From NCBI GenBank assembly GCA_000710935.1, contig BAYV01000013.1, forward strand, positions 84,276 to 148,275: a stretch of DNA of 64,000 nucleotides, in the 5' to 3' direction. The translations under genes were made by a program, and so were the position numbers. Within the stretch, counting starts at the first letter, position 1. Every line of letters starts with the position of its first letter. This DNA is from Iodidimonas nitroreducens. Lineage in GTDB: Bacteria; Pseudomonadota; Alphaproteobacteria; Sphingomonadales; Rhodothalassiaceae. The notes beneath the pieces were generated by a model. The model worked only from the letters and a program-made list of their open reading frames with translations, made no database searches and had not been told where the DNA came from. Below, in pieces: positions 8,398 through 16,170 of the stretch.

Positions 8398-10211
8398 GGT
8401 ACAATCCAATCCGATACAGGTTCGACGCCTTTGCGATTTGTTGCATCGAACTTGACGATATAGGCCCCTTTTGATCCAAAGCGCTGGCCAGAACCCAAGG
8501 ATAGGCGCGGATGGGGACCGGGATCAAAACCCACGCCGATATCATGTTCGATTAATTCGATGAGATAGCTGCCATAATAATCGCTGAGCAAATGGCCCAT
8601 GGCAAAAGAGATGGTTTTCACCGCATAATAAGCCTGTAATTGCATGGTCCAATCAGGGATCGGCAATTTTCGGGCCCGCAGCCAGGCGCGAATCCGATAG
8701 GCATCGGCATGATAGGCATCGGGTTTATCATAGGGATAGATGGCTCGCACATGGCCCCATTGGCCTTCGGGAAGTTGGGCTTGCATCGCCGCGATCGAGG
8801 CCGAGGGCACATAGATCATGAGATCGCCGGGGAGCGATGTTTCAGCCAAAGCTTTAGCCGCAGCTTCAGGCGCAGTGCCGGGCCACAGGATAAGGGTTGA
8901 GGAGGGATTTTTGCCCGCCACAGCCGCCTTGATGGCCTTTCTCCATGCCTTTTCTAGGGATTTTTCTGGGGCTTTTCCCGATTTCACCTTCTGGCTTTTG
9001 ATTTTCTGCTCGGGAGCCCGCTTTTCCATGGCGCTGGCAAACCGCTCAGCCGGTTTCCGGCCTTCGGCATCCTGATGATAAATCTGCCGGATCGTGCCTT
9101 TTTCTGGGGCGTTCTCCAGATTCTGGCCTAAATGGTCTGCAAGCGCATCGGCTTCCAGCAGCAAGGCACGTGAGAAATAAATTGTGAAGCTATCCGGCCC
9201 GGTATTTTCCGATGGTAATTGGGTGATGGGCAGGATGCAGGGCATTCTTTTGGCATCACAAAATGCGGCGATGGGGGCGTAATCCCCTTCAACCAAAGCA
9301 CTGGCAACCAGAAATGCAGGCTGTTTTTGATAATAGCGCTCCAGTTGTTCGGGCCAGCTTTTCGGATCACCGGTCAGCCGCCAGACAGCAATATCCCAAT
9401 CGCGATAGGAATCCTGGAATTCGGATCGATAATAGGGTGAATAGCCGGGGCGGGCTTTATCGGTATGATAGGATTTTGATTTCCAGTCGGCATAGGCGGT
9501 GATCACGCCGGTAAAGGCTTCAGCGCGTTCCGGGTCCACCGGGCCGGCGACGATGGTGGCCAAATGCAATTTCTCAGGCTCTACGCCCTTGTCATAGCTG
9601 GGGTAGGTTTCTTTCAAAAAAGCATAAAGATTGGCGACATCGGTATCGCTTAATTCATAGCGCGGCATGGCGGGGTTCAAAGCCCGGCCCACGGGATCAA
9701 CCCCTTCGCGAATGGCGGCCCCCAGATGATCAAGCTCATAAGCCGGGCGCAAGCGGCCACGGCGCGCATCATGAACAAAAAGCGGGCCTTGGGGTTCCTT
9801 GTAATATTCTTTGAAGCGTTCATTGCGCAAAGCACGATCGGCTTTGCGTTCGGTAAACAGATAGCTAGCATTGATCGGGGGCACATAAACGCCGCCCTCG
9901 CTCGATCCCATCCCGCTGGGGCGATGACAACTGACACAGGTCATTTGCGCACCACTGATCTGGATATCTCCGCCTGTGATGCCGGAAATCACGGAGCCAT
10001 CAGCACTGATCCCGTCATAATAAAGGCGCTTGCCAAGGGCGGGGTCGCCTTTCGGTGCGGAGGCGGGGCCTTGGGCATGGACGCCCGAAGCGGTGACGCC
10101 ACTGAAAACAAGGGCAAGAACAAAAAAATGAAAGCGGATTTTGGGAAAGCGGAGCCGAGATAAACGAATTGGGAGACCAAACATCAACACTACTCTGACT
10201 AAGGGGATCAC
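8394..10211 (-). CDS. Exported cytochrome c with C-terminal periplasmic substrate-binding-like domain (ioxE position)
   Basis: 605 residues. An N-terminal signal (hydrophobic FHFFVLALVFSGVTASGVHA) is followed by a mono-heme cytochrome c domain with the heme motif CVSCH in AQMTCVSCHRPSGMGSS, a possible axial methionine in NPAMPRYELSD, and the closing helix DTDVANLYAFLKETYP. Residues ~215-600 read like a type-1 periplasmic-binding-protein fold (LATIVAGPVDPERAEAF, PAFLVASALVEGDYAPIAAF, LILWPGTAPEAAAKAL), probably without transport function because no permease or ATPase is nearby. The start is GTG at 10211, overlapping the preceding stop as GTGA, and the end overlaps the following SCO gene the same way. 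The role is unknown; electron acceptor from the oxidase or a sensor/scaffold are guesses. Confidence 0.75.
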   Translation of the reverse strand: MIPLVRVVLMFGLPIRLSRLRFPKIRFHFFVLALVFSGVTASGVHAQGPASAPKGDPALGKRLYYDGISADGSVISGITGGDIQISGAQMTCVSCHRPSGMGSSEGGVYVPPINASYLFTERKADRALRNERFKEYYKEPQGPLFVHDARRGRLRPAYELDHLGAAIREGVDPVGRALNPAMPRYELSDTDVANLYAFLKETYPSYDKGVEPEKLHLATIVAGPVDPERAEAFTGVITAYADWKSKSYHTDKARPGYSPYYRSEFQDSYRDWDIAVWRLTGDPKSWPEQLERYYQKQPAFLVASALVEGDYAPIAAFCDAKRMPCILPITQLPSENTGPDSFTIYFSRALLLEADALADHLGQNLENAPEKGTIRQIYHQDAEGRKPAERFASAMEKRAPEQKIKSQKVKSGKAPEKSLEKAWRKAIKAAVAGKNPSSTLILWPGTAPEAAAKALAETSLPGDLMIYVPSASIAAMQAQLPEGQWGHVRAIYPYDKPDAYHADAYRIRAWLRARKLPIPDWTMQLQAYYAVKTISFAMGHLLSDYYGSYLIELIEHDIGVGFDPGPHPRLSLGSGQRFGSKGAYIVKFDATNRKGVEPVSDWIVP

Positions 10212-10927
10212 TGATGGGCGGCAGCTTTGTGCTGCAAAACGCTTTCAAATTCGTTCATCAGGGCAGCCTTGCTCAAAAGCCCATCCAGCCGCACCCAATC
10301 TTTCCCCGGTTCGGCCCGCAGATAGGTATAGGGCCGGTGATACATTTTATTGCCGCTTTCATAAAGGGCATCAAACGCCTTGATCGCCAAACGCACCTCG
10401 GCCAAAGAGCCGGTGAGGAAAATCCAGTTTTCCGGCGCATTATAGCGCTTTGCATAGCTCAAAAGCCGCTCTGGCGTATCATATTCGGGATCGATCGAGA
10501 TGGAAATGAGGCGTGTTTCGGGATCGAGGTCCGTCATCGGGGCGATGGATTGCGCAAAACTGGCCGATAAAACCGGGCACACCGTGGCGCAGCTGGTGAA
10601 GATGAACTGCAAAGCCACCGGGCCGGGCTGGGCCAGTATCTGGGCCAGATCATGGGCTTTACCATGCTGATCCACAAGCTGTACGGATGAAACATCATAA
10701 GCGCCGATGCTCGCCTTATAATTCCGACCGGGCTTTGTGGGGCCGTTATACATGTGGAATTTCTGTTCACCATGGCCCATCACATGCTCATTCTGGCCAT
10801 GCTGGCTATGATCCATCGTGCTATGATCAGCTTGGGCGCGCGCCGGAACAGACATAGCAGTAAAACCAAGGGCCATGCAGCCAAGCGCCATGATCTTCGA
10901 AAGTGTTTTTGCCGGGGTCTGTTCCAT
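10208..10927 (-). CDS. SCO1/SenC-family copper chaperone, exported (ioxD position)
   Basis: 239 residues. A signal peptide (MALGCMALGFTAMSVPARA) is followed by a histidine/methionine-rich segment with DHSTMDHSQHGQNEHVMGHG, which could itself bind copper. The thioredoxin fold has the copper motif FTSCATVCP (CxxxCP), the SIDPEYDTPERL segment typical of SCO proteins, and a C-terminal distal-histidine candidate in YHRPYTYL. The usual DHxxNI context is replaced, so copper affinity may differ from that of the other SCO protein in the cluster. GAAGGGA lies upstream of the ATG at 10927. It follows a strong hairpin at 10975-10996 and begins the second half of the cluster. Confidence 0.85.
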   Translation of the reverse strand: MEQTPAKTLSKIMALGCMALGFTAMSVPARAQADHSTMDHSQHGQNEHVMGHGEQKFHMYNGPTKPGRNYKASIGAYDVSSVQLVDQHGKAHDLAQILAQPGPVALQFIFTSCATVCPVLSASFAQSIAPMTDLDPETRLISISIDPEYDTPERLLSYAKRYNAPENWIFLTGSLAEVRLAIKAFDALYESGNKMYHRPYTYLRAEPGKDWVRLDGLLSKAALMNEFESVLQHKAAAHQ

Positions 10928-10974
10928 CGTTTAATCCCTTCAATGCAGAATGACATCCGTATAAAACGCAAAAG

Positions 10975-10996
10975 CTGCCGGGCCTGAGCCCGGCAG
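10975..10996 (-). terminator. Hairpin with short U-run, terminator or attenuator inside the oxidase cluster
   Basis: Perfect 9-bp inverted repeat CTGCCGGGC / GCCCGGCAG with a four-base loop CTGA. Read on the minus strand it is followed by CTTTTGCGTTTT, so it can act as an intrinsic terminator. It sits between the 644-residue gene and the SCO gene that starts at 10927. Partial termination or mRNA-end protection here would make the first three genes (oxidase, SCO-like, 644-residue protein) more abundant than the last three. Confidence 0.65.
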
Positions 10997-11041
10997 TGTG
11001 GTTACCAATTAAAACCCTTTAACGTCAGCAGCATAACCGCC

Positions 11042-12976
11042 TCAGTGAACCGACCAGATGGCAACGCCATGATGGAAAGGATCGAACTGATAATAGCGCA
11101 GACGCTGTGCAGGATCGTAGCGGAATTCGACTTCCACTTCATGCTTGCCCAAGCCATCTTCGGTGACCTGATTGGCAAACTGGGTGAAATCGGTTTGCAG
11201 TTCCTGCTGGATGATCACGCCTTTTTGTCCGGCTGTCATGGCCTGTGCTTCGGCAACATTGGAAGCAAGACCACCCAAACCGGCCATCGTGGCGGCGTCA
11301 CCCAGAATACCAGCCTGTGTGAAGCCCCCTTCAGGACGCACAGCCGGGGGAACAACCGCAGGATTGACCGTATTGGGCATCCAGTTGGTGCGCCCAAAGG
11401 TGAACCATGGGCCCTGGCCATTCAAAGGCAGGGTGTTATGGAAGGTATTTTCCCAACCCCGAAGACCTCCGAAATCGACGCTGAAATACCCATGCGGGAA
11501 ATAATCACCATTATAAAGGGTGACATTGAGTGTCGTCCCGCGGGTTGTCCATTCGTCGAAGCGACCTTGTGAGCCGGTGGTGCCGTCATGCCCGGTCAAC
11601 ATCCCATAGATGGTGTTGTTGACATAGAACAAGGTGCTGTCGGCGGTGAGATCAGGCGTGACCCCACGTGGCAGTTTATTGCGGTTTTTCCAATCAAAGA
11701 ACGCTTCTTCGATTTCCTTCACAAGCAGAGCCGCCGTGCTGGTTTCCGTGCGGCCATTGAAGTTGTATTCCCGCAGGGCTTTCAAGGCCAGCCACATGCG
11801 CTTGGCAGGTGCCAGATCGCCAATCATCCCGATGGCAGCCAGCTTGGCGGCTTCGCTGGACGAAGGCGCTTCGCCAAAGACATCGATTTCCCATTGCGGA
11901 ATGGATTTTCCACCCGGTGCCTTCAGGGCATTTTCAATGGCCTGAATGCGGGATGGATGGACGCGCCATCCCCAATGATAGGTCAGATTCCAAAAGCGCC
12001 CGGGGGCCATCTTGAAATCAAACTCATAGCGTTCGCCTTCATTCATCGGAAAGAAGGAGCCATCCAGTGCCACTGAGGGCACACCTACGCCACCGCGCAG
12101 ATTGGGATCATCGAAATACATCACGAAGGGGGCCCAATCTTCATGACCTCTTTTCACGACATCGACGACATAATTGATGGTCCATTCTTCATCGAGCACA
12201 TTGCTGGGATCGATGGAGAAAGTATCCGAAAGGATGAAATGCCGCCCCCAAACCTGATGAACCGTGACCGAATTGGTTTCGGGATCAACAGATTTGATCT
12301 GTTCCGGGCCTTTGTAATTGAGCAAAGGCATGCCGCTATAGACGCGATTGATCGGGTTTCCTTCCAGAATATCGAGCGCAAACTGGATATCTTCCTGATC
12401 AACACGGGTGGCGACACGCTCGCCAATCTGGCCCGCTGCATCATCGCCGCGCGGAACTTCACTATCACCGCGACGCGGATCAGTGGGAACGCGCAAACCA
12501 CCATGGAAGCGGGTTTGGGTTGTGGCCCATAATTCGCGCCAATTAGTGGCTTCCTTCAGGCGTTTGATCACCCGCGCCAGATCTTCTTCCGGACCACGAT
12601 CATCAGCCAGAACGCTGACAACGGGATCGGGATGAAGATTATAAGGGTTTTCCGGCGTTGAGTTCAGCGTATTGGGAATTTCATTCCCTGCTGAATCGAG
12701 CGCATTGCCAAAGATCGTCGGCAACAGGTTCGATGGATTGGTGCTATCCGCTCCCAGTGTTTCTGAAGGCGGGAAAGGATGACCCGCGCCCGAAAGCGCT
12801 TCGGCCGATCCGGTTTTATAGATCGTTTTTGTGCCGTCATTGACCACTTCCATTGTGCGATCAGCCGGCAGGGGCTGGAAAGGCGCCCCATCCTGAGCGA
12901 ATGCCGCGCCGGTTCCCGCCAGCATAACTGCCGGCAAAAGAACCTTGGCCATCCGCCTGTCGAGTTTCGTTCTCAT
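11042..12976 (-). CDS. ioxC: Large exported protein of unknown family, IoxC-like partner of the multicopper oxidase
   Basis: 644 residues, roughly 71 kDa. Sec-type signal peptide (RRMAKVLLPAVMLAGTGAAFAQ), so the mature protein begins near QDGAPFQPLPADR. No cysteine, heme or recognisable catalytic motif stands out; the chain is rich in aromatic residues (FWNLTYHWGWRVHPS, RYYQFDPFHHGVAIWSVH at the very end) and looks like an all-beta or mixed secreted protein. The frame is open far upstream, but that part lies over the preceding SCO-like gene in another frame; GGAG six bases before the ATG at 12976 fixes the start. Size, secretion and position two genes after the oxidase fit IoxC, the ~71 kDa protein that I recall co-purifying with the iodide oxidase IoxA. 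The symbol rests on that memory and not on an alignment. Confidence 0.65.
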   Translation of the reverse strand: MRTKLDRRMAKVLLPAVMLAGTGAAFAQDGAPFQPLPADRTMEVVNDGTKTIYKTGSAEALSGAGHPFPPSETLGADSTNPSNLLPTIFGNALDSAGNEIPNTLNSTPENPYNLHPDPVVSVLADDRGPEEDLARVIKRLKEATNWRELWATTQTRFHGGLRVPTDPRRGDSEVPRGDDAAGQIGERVATRVDQEDIQFALDILEGNPINRVYSGMPLLNYKGPEQIKSVDPETNSVTVHQVWGRHFILSDTFSIDPSNVLDEEWTINYVVDVVKRGHEDWAPFVMYFDDPNLRGGVGVPSVALDGSFFPMNEGERYEFDFKMAPGRFWNLTYHWGWRVHPSRIQAIENALKAPGGKSIPQWEIDVFGEAPSSSEAAKLAAIGMIGDLAPAKRMWLALKALREYNFNGRTETSTAALLVKEIEEAFFDWKNRNKLPRGVTPDLTADSTLFYVNNTIYGMLTGHDGTTGSQGRFDEWTTRGTTLNVTLYNGDYFPHGYFSVDFGGLRGWENTFHNTLPLNGQGPWFTFGRTNWMPNTVNPAVVPPAVRPEGGFTQAGILGDAATMAGLGGLASNVAEAQAMTAGQKGVIIQQELQTDFTQFANQVTEDGLGKHEVEVEFRYDPAQRLRYYQFDPFHHGVAIWSVH

Positions 12977-13019
12977 TACGTCACTCCATTGATTCCGTTT
13001 GAGCCTCAAAAGCGCTGCT

Positions 13020-13679
13020 TCAAAGCGTTGCGCGGTGATTCCACGCATAGGCGCTCTTTCCCGGAAGGGAAGGACCGGCCAATTGTGGAGCAGCAGGCTT
13101 TTTGCTGGGCAGCATCCATGAGATGCGGTGAACGGCATCCTGCGTGGTGATCTTGGCGGGGAAAGTGCCCCAGATCCGTGCATTGCCGGTAGCATTGCCA
13201 TAGAAAACCAGACGGCCCATGCCGACGCTGGCACCACGATTGAAGTGGTACATGCGTTGCGCAAGCATCGCTGGTTCTTCTCCGGCAGCGCGCATGAACA
13301 TCCAGCCATCCGGGGCATTGAATTCCCGGGCATGTTCGGCCAAACGCTCGACCGTATCATTGATGGGGTCCACGGTGATCGAGGTGATGAAAACATCACG
13401 CCCGACCTTGTCGCCCAATCCTTCCACGATCTTGGCAATATGCGCCGTTTGGCTGTGCATCTTGTCATCATCGATCGAGAAGAAATTGACCATGAAAATC
13501 TTGTTTTGCATGCGATCTTCATAGAACCGCACCGGTTCGCCGGTATGAGACACCGCACGCACATCAGGGAAGCCACAGCGGACATTGAGATCAAGCTGGT
13601 GCACCGAGGTGGGTGTCAGGCTCTCGTTCGGGCCGCATTGTGCGGCGCCGCTTAACAACTGTCGTCTTGTTGTAGACAT
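13020..13679 (-). CDS. SCO-like thioredoxin-fold protein lacking the copper cysteines (ioxB position)
   Basis: 219 residues with the SCO1/SenC outline: VRAVSHTGEPVRFYEDRM, KIFMVNFFSIDDD where the CxxxCP motif should be, then ITVDPINDTVERLAEHAREF, which matches the SIDPExDTPERL segment of SCO proteins. Both motif cysteines are absent and the distal DHxxNI histidine motif is replaced by GMGRLVFYGN, so it cannot bind copper in the usual way. The N-terminus STTRRQLLSGAAQCG looks like the beginning of a Tat signal but lacks a hydrophobic stretch, so its location is unclear. AAGGA precedes the ATG at 13679; an upstream in-frame ATG at 13751 would overlap the oxidase gene. It may be a chaperone or scaffold retained after loss of redox function. 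Confidence 0.75.
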   Translation of the reverse strand: MSTTRRQLLSGAAQCGPNESLTPTSVHQLDLNVRCGFPDVRAVSHTGEPVRFYEDRMQNKIFMVNFFSIDDDKMHSQTAHIAKIVEGLGDKVGRDVFITSITVDPINDTVERLAEHAREFNAPDGWMFMRAAGEEPAMLAQRMYHFNRGASVGMGRLVFYGNATGNARIWGTFPAKITTQDAVHRISWMLPSKKPAAPQLAGPSLPGKSAYAWNHRATL

Positions 13680-13717
13680 CGAATTGTCATCCTTTTCGAA
13701 AAGTTTCGGTGAGGGGA

Positions 13718-15544
13718 TCAGTCGCCCTGACCCGGCTCCACAAGATCCCAACGCACCATCATGGCGTGATCCTCATGCACCACATTGTGGCAATGCATGA
13801 TGTAAGGACCGAGGAAATCGCGCCAGCGACCGAAGAATTTCACTTCATCGCCCGGTCCGAGTTCCACCACGTCTTTCTTGGTGTCGAGGAAGCTGAAGGG
13901 CTCCACCGGCTTGCCATTGACTTCAAAAATCTGGAATTCTTCCATATGCGTATGCACAGGATGCGCCCAGCTATCGCCGGTATTGCGCCAGGTCCAGATT
14001 TCCGCACTGCCTTGCTCGATCTTGGCATCAGCACGGTTTGGATCCATCAACTCGCCATTGACGGTGAAGAGGCCACTGTCATAGTCGAAGGTCCAGATGC
14101 GTTCGCGACGCACTTCGCTGAAATCGATGGCTGGCTGACGACGCATGAAATCGGGGATCCGCGATGGATCTTCGACATCACCCGCCTGCACGCGGAACTG
14201 CATGATCATATCGCCTTCATCGAGCTGACGGCCGCTTTGACCGGCGCCATCTTCGCGCATGCCCAAACGGTTGACGATGTAGACATTGTCACCGGCATTG
14301 AAATTCGAGAAATCGATGATCACGTCCGAGCGATTGGCCACCCAAAGCTTGAGGGTTTCCGATTCGATCGGTGTTTCACGCAGATTGCCGTCGTTCGACA
14401 GGATGATCCAGTTGGTTGCCCTTTGGGCATTGGGATCGGCACTGTCTGTGGCCAGATGCAGTTCATAGAGTCGGCTTGGGCCGCCATTCAGAATACGGAA
14501 GCGATATTTGCGGCGTTTCACATCCAGATAAGGCTGGATGGTGCGGTTCACCGTCATGGTATCGCCCAGCATCCCAAAGGTTGTGTGCTGGAAGCTTGGC
14601 AGATATTCGCCTTCGATATTCTGAATATCGGGGGAGAAGAAATCCCAGACCACCTGACCATTTTCATCGAACTGAACGTCATGGATGATGAGGGGGATGT
14701 CGTATTCCCCGCTGGGCAGCCGGAAGGCATCGGGATTGGGATCATTTTCGTTGTCGGAATCTTTCTCGTCGAACAGGAGATAGAAACCGGCATGACCCGC
14801 ATACACATTGGTGGCCGTGAAATCGAGGCGATGATCATGATACCACAAGGTGGTCATGCGCTCATCGTCATTCTTACCGGATTGATCGCCCGCCGGGAAG
14901 TTTGCGTAATGATGATCCCAGAATTCGCCGGGATTGAAATAATCCTGGGGGATACCATCCGATTCCGACGCCGTATGGCCGTTATGCAGATGGATTGAAA
15001 AGCTGGGAACCGCGAAATTCACGTTACCCGTGCCGATTTCCGGATGTTCATTGATGCGACGAACGAAAACAGGCTCGCCATATTTGGCCTTATAGGTCGG
15101 CCCCGGTGCGATATTGGTAAAGTTCGGACCGGTGAAGGTATAATGCCACGATCCCTGATTATAGGGGGGCTGTGGATGATACACCCAGCGCGATTCCTGC
15201 AAACGTTCATAATAGAACTTTTGCGGCGCAAATTTATCGAACAACTGATGCCGTTCGGGATCAGGCGCCATGCCGCCCAATATGGGATCAAGCAGATCAG
15301 ATTGTGGCACGGATTGCGCAACAGGCATCCGAAACAGGGGGGCCGTAAAAGGGGTGACTTTAGGGCTTGGTCGGGACACCCATGATGGCCTGAATGTTTG
15401 AGGGAAAATAAGCCCGGTTTGTGGGAAATTACCGGGTGTGCGCTCGATAACATGCTGTTTCGGCGCACTCATTGCATACTTCGACGCGAGGCCCGCACCA
15501 GCGGCAGCGGCACCCAGCTTCAAAGCATCTCGCCTTTTGAACAT
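13718..15544 (-). CDS. ioxA: Tat-exported multicopper oxidase, probable iodide oxidase
   Basis: 608 residues, three-cupredoxin oxidase of the bilirubin oxidase/CotA type. A Tat signal (FKRRDALKLGAAAAGAGLAS) means export in folded, copper-loaded form. All four copper motifs are present: HLHNGH at 185-190, WYHDH at 234-238, HPVHTH at 528-533 and HCHNVVHEDHAMM at 584-596. These give a type 1 site of H528, C585, H590 and probably M595, and a complete trinuclear cluster. GGAG precedes the ATG at 15544. It is the first gene of a six-gene run containing three SCO-type proteins, a cytochrome c and a 644-residue exported protein. I recall the same make-up for ioxABCDEF of iodide-oxidizing Iodidimonas sp. 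Q-1 and Roseovarius sp. A-2. Alternatives are a laccase or Mn(II) oxidase, since the substrate cannot be read from the sequence. Confidence 0.8.
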   Translation of the reverse strand: MFKRRDALKLGAAAAGAGLASKYAMSAPKQHVIERTPGNFPQTGLIFPQTFRPSWVSRPSPKVTPFTAPLFRMPVAQSVPQSDLLDPILGGMAPDPERHQLFDKFAPQKFYYERLQESRWVYHPQPPYNQGSWHYTFTGPNFTNIAPGPTYKAKYGEPVFVRRINEHPEIGTGNVNFAVPSFSIHLHNGHTASESDGIPQDYFNPGEFWDHHYANFPAGDQSGKNDDERMTTLWYHDHRLDFTATNVYAGHAGFYLLFDEKDSDNENDPNPDAFRLPSGEYDIPLIIHDVQFDENGQVVWDFFSPDIQNIEGEYLPSFQHTTFGMLGDTMTVNRTIQPYLDVKRRKYRFRILNGGPSRLYELHLATDSADPNAQRATNWIILSNDGNLRETPIESETLKLWVANRSDVIIDFSNFNAGDNVYIVNRLGMREDGAGQSGRQLDEGDMIMQFRVQAGDVEDPSRIPDFMRRQPAIDFSEVRRERIWTFDYDSGLFTVNGELMDPNRADAKIEQGSAEIWTWRNTGDSWAHPVHTHMEEFQIFEVNGKPVEPFSFLDTKKDVVELGPGDEVKFFGRWRDFLGPYIMHCHNVVHEDHAMMVRWDLVEPGQGD

Positions 15545-15728
15545 AAGGATTTCTCCAGGTTGACGTGTCGATCCGCGATTCCCTGAAGACGGATGCCATC
15601 AGGGTTGTGAGAAAGCTTTGCATGCATGGCGCGAAATTCACGCGAAGCATGATCTGATCAAGCGATTTGAATGCGGTGGGGAAACAGCTTTAAAGATGTG
15701 TTTGGCCGTGTATAACGAGATTTTATCG

Positions 15729-15771
15729 TCATTATCTACGAAACACTTTTAAAGCGATCATTATCTATGAA
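15729..15771. repeat. Direct repeat TCATTATCTAYGAA, two copies
   Basis: Two 14-base copies differing at one position (C/T), at 15729-15742 and 15758-15771. Their starts are 29 bases apart, nearly three helical turns, so both would face the same side of the DNA. They lie 185-227 bases upstream of the multicopper oxidase start. This is the arrangement expected of tandem activator sites, but no regulator can be named. Confidence 0.45.
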
Positions 15772-15904
15772 CTACCCGCATTAAGACTCATATTCACTCA
15801 ACCAAAAAGGGCCGCACTCACTGTTGTCATTTTTCGCCTTATTGTGAATTAATGCAAGCCCATATTTCGCCACATTCTTAAAAATAGACAAATCAATGCT
15901 GTTG

Positions 15905-15921
15905 TATGTATTTTATACATA
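15905..15921. promoter_or_regulatory. Perfect 7-bp inverted repeat, candidate operator
   Basis: TATGTAT and ATACATA arms separated by TTT, in the middle of the divergent region before gspE. The length and symmetry suit a dimeric regulator site. In such AT-rich DNA a chance occurrence is possible. Confidence 0.35.
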
Positions 15922-16170
15922 AGAAACAATAATTTATATTCACATTGCATTTATGTTATTGCGTTGAAACATTTAGAAATACACCATATAGATGTTCTGA
16001 AGGTTGTGGGATGTCTGCGCTTTTCGGTAGAATCAACTGCATTTCACGAATTTGTGTCTGACGATCTATAGTTAAAAAAATTAACAAGTTTTTTAACACT
16101 CATGATGATAGGATGTGTTTAGAATAAATCCTTAAAGTATTGTTAACACTCTGGCCGGAATGTGCGATAG

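Larger units (their letters stand above)
15545..16170. promoter_or_regulatory. AT-rich divergent region between the oxidase cluster and gspE
   Basis: 626 bases with no convincing gene, far more AT-rich than anything around it, especially 15690-16150. It must hold the promoters of both the minus-strand oxidase operon and the plus-strand secretion operon. Features seen are a direct repeat TCATTATCTACGAA / TCATTATCTATGAA (15729-15742 and 15758-15771), a perfect inverted repeat at 15905-15921, and AT tracts with TTGTTAAC-like elements close to gspE. The size and composition suggest a regulated or DNA-binding-protein-rich control region or a junction of separately acquired segments. Confidence 0.5.

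Noticed and set aside
12977..13594. 206-codon upstream extension of the 644-residue exported protein
   Set aside because: It overlaps the SCO-like gene in another frame, has no homology-like pattern, and the ATG at 12976 has a good ribosome binding site and a signal peptide directly after it.
13709..14998. Long open frame (429 codons) on the plus strand opposite the multicopper oxidase
   Set aside because: It runs antisense to a gene with complete copper motifs and has no family features; its openness follows from the codon bias of the oxidase.
13718..15544. Multicopper oxidase as a manganese oxidase or CueO-type copper-resistance oxidase
   Set aside because: No methionine-rich CueO insert and no CopA/CopB-type or Mn-related genes nearby; the gene neighbourhood fits an iox-type cluster better. 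Not excluded by sequence alone.
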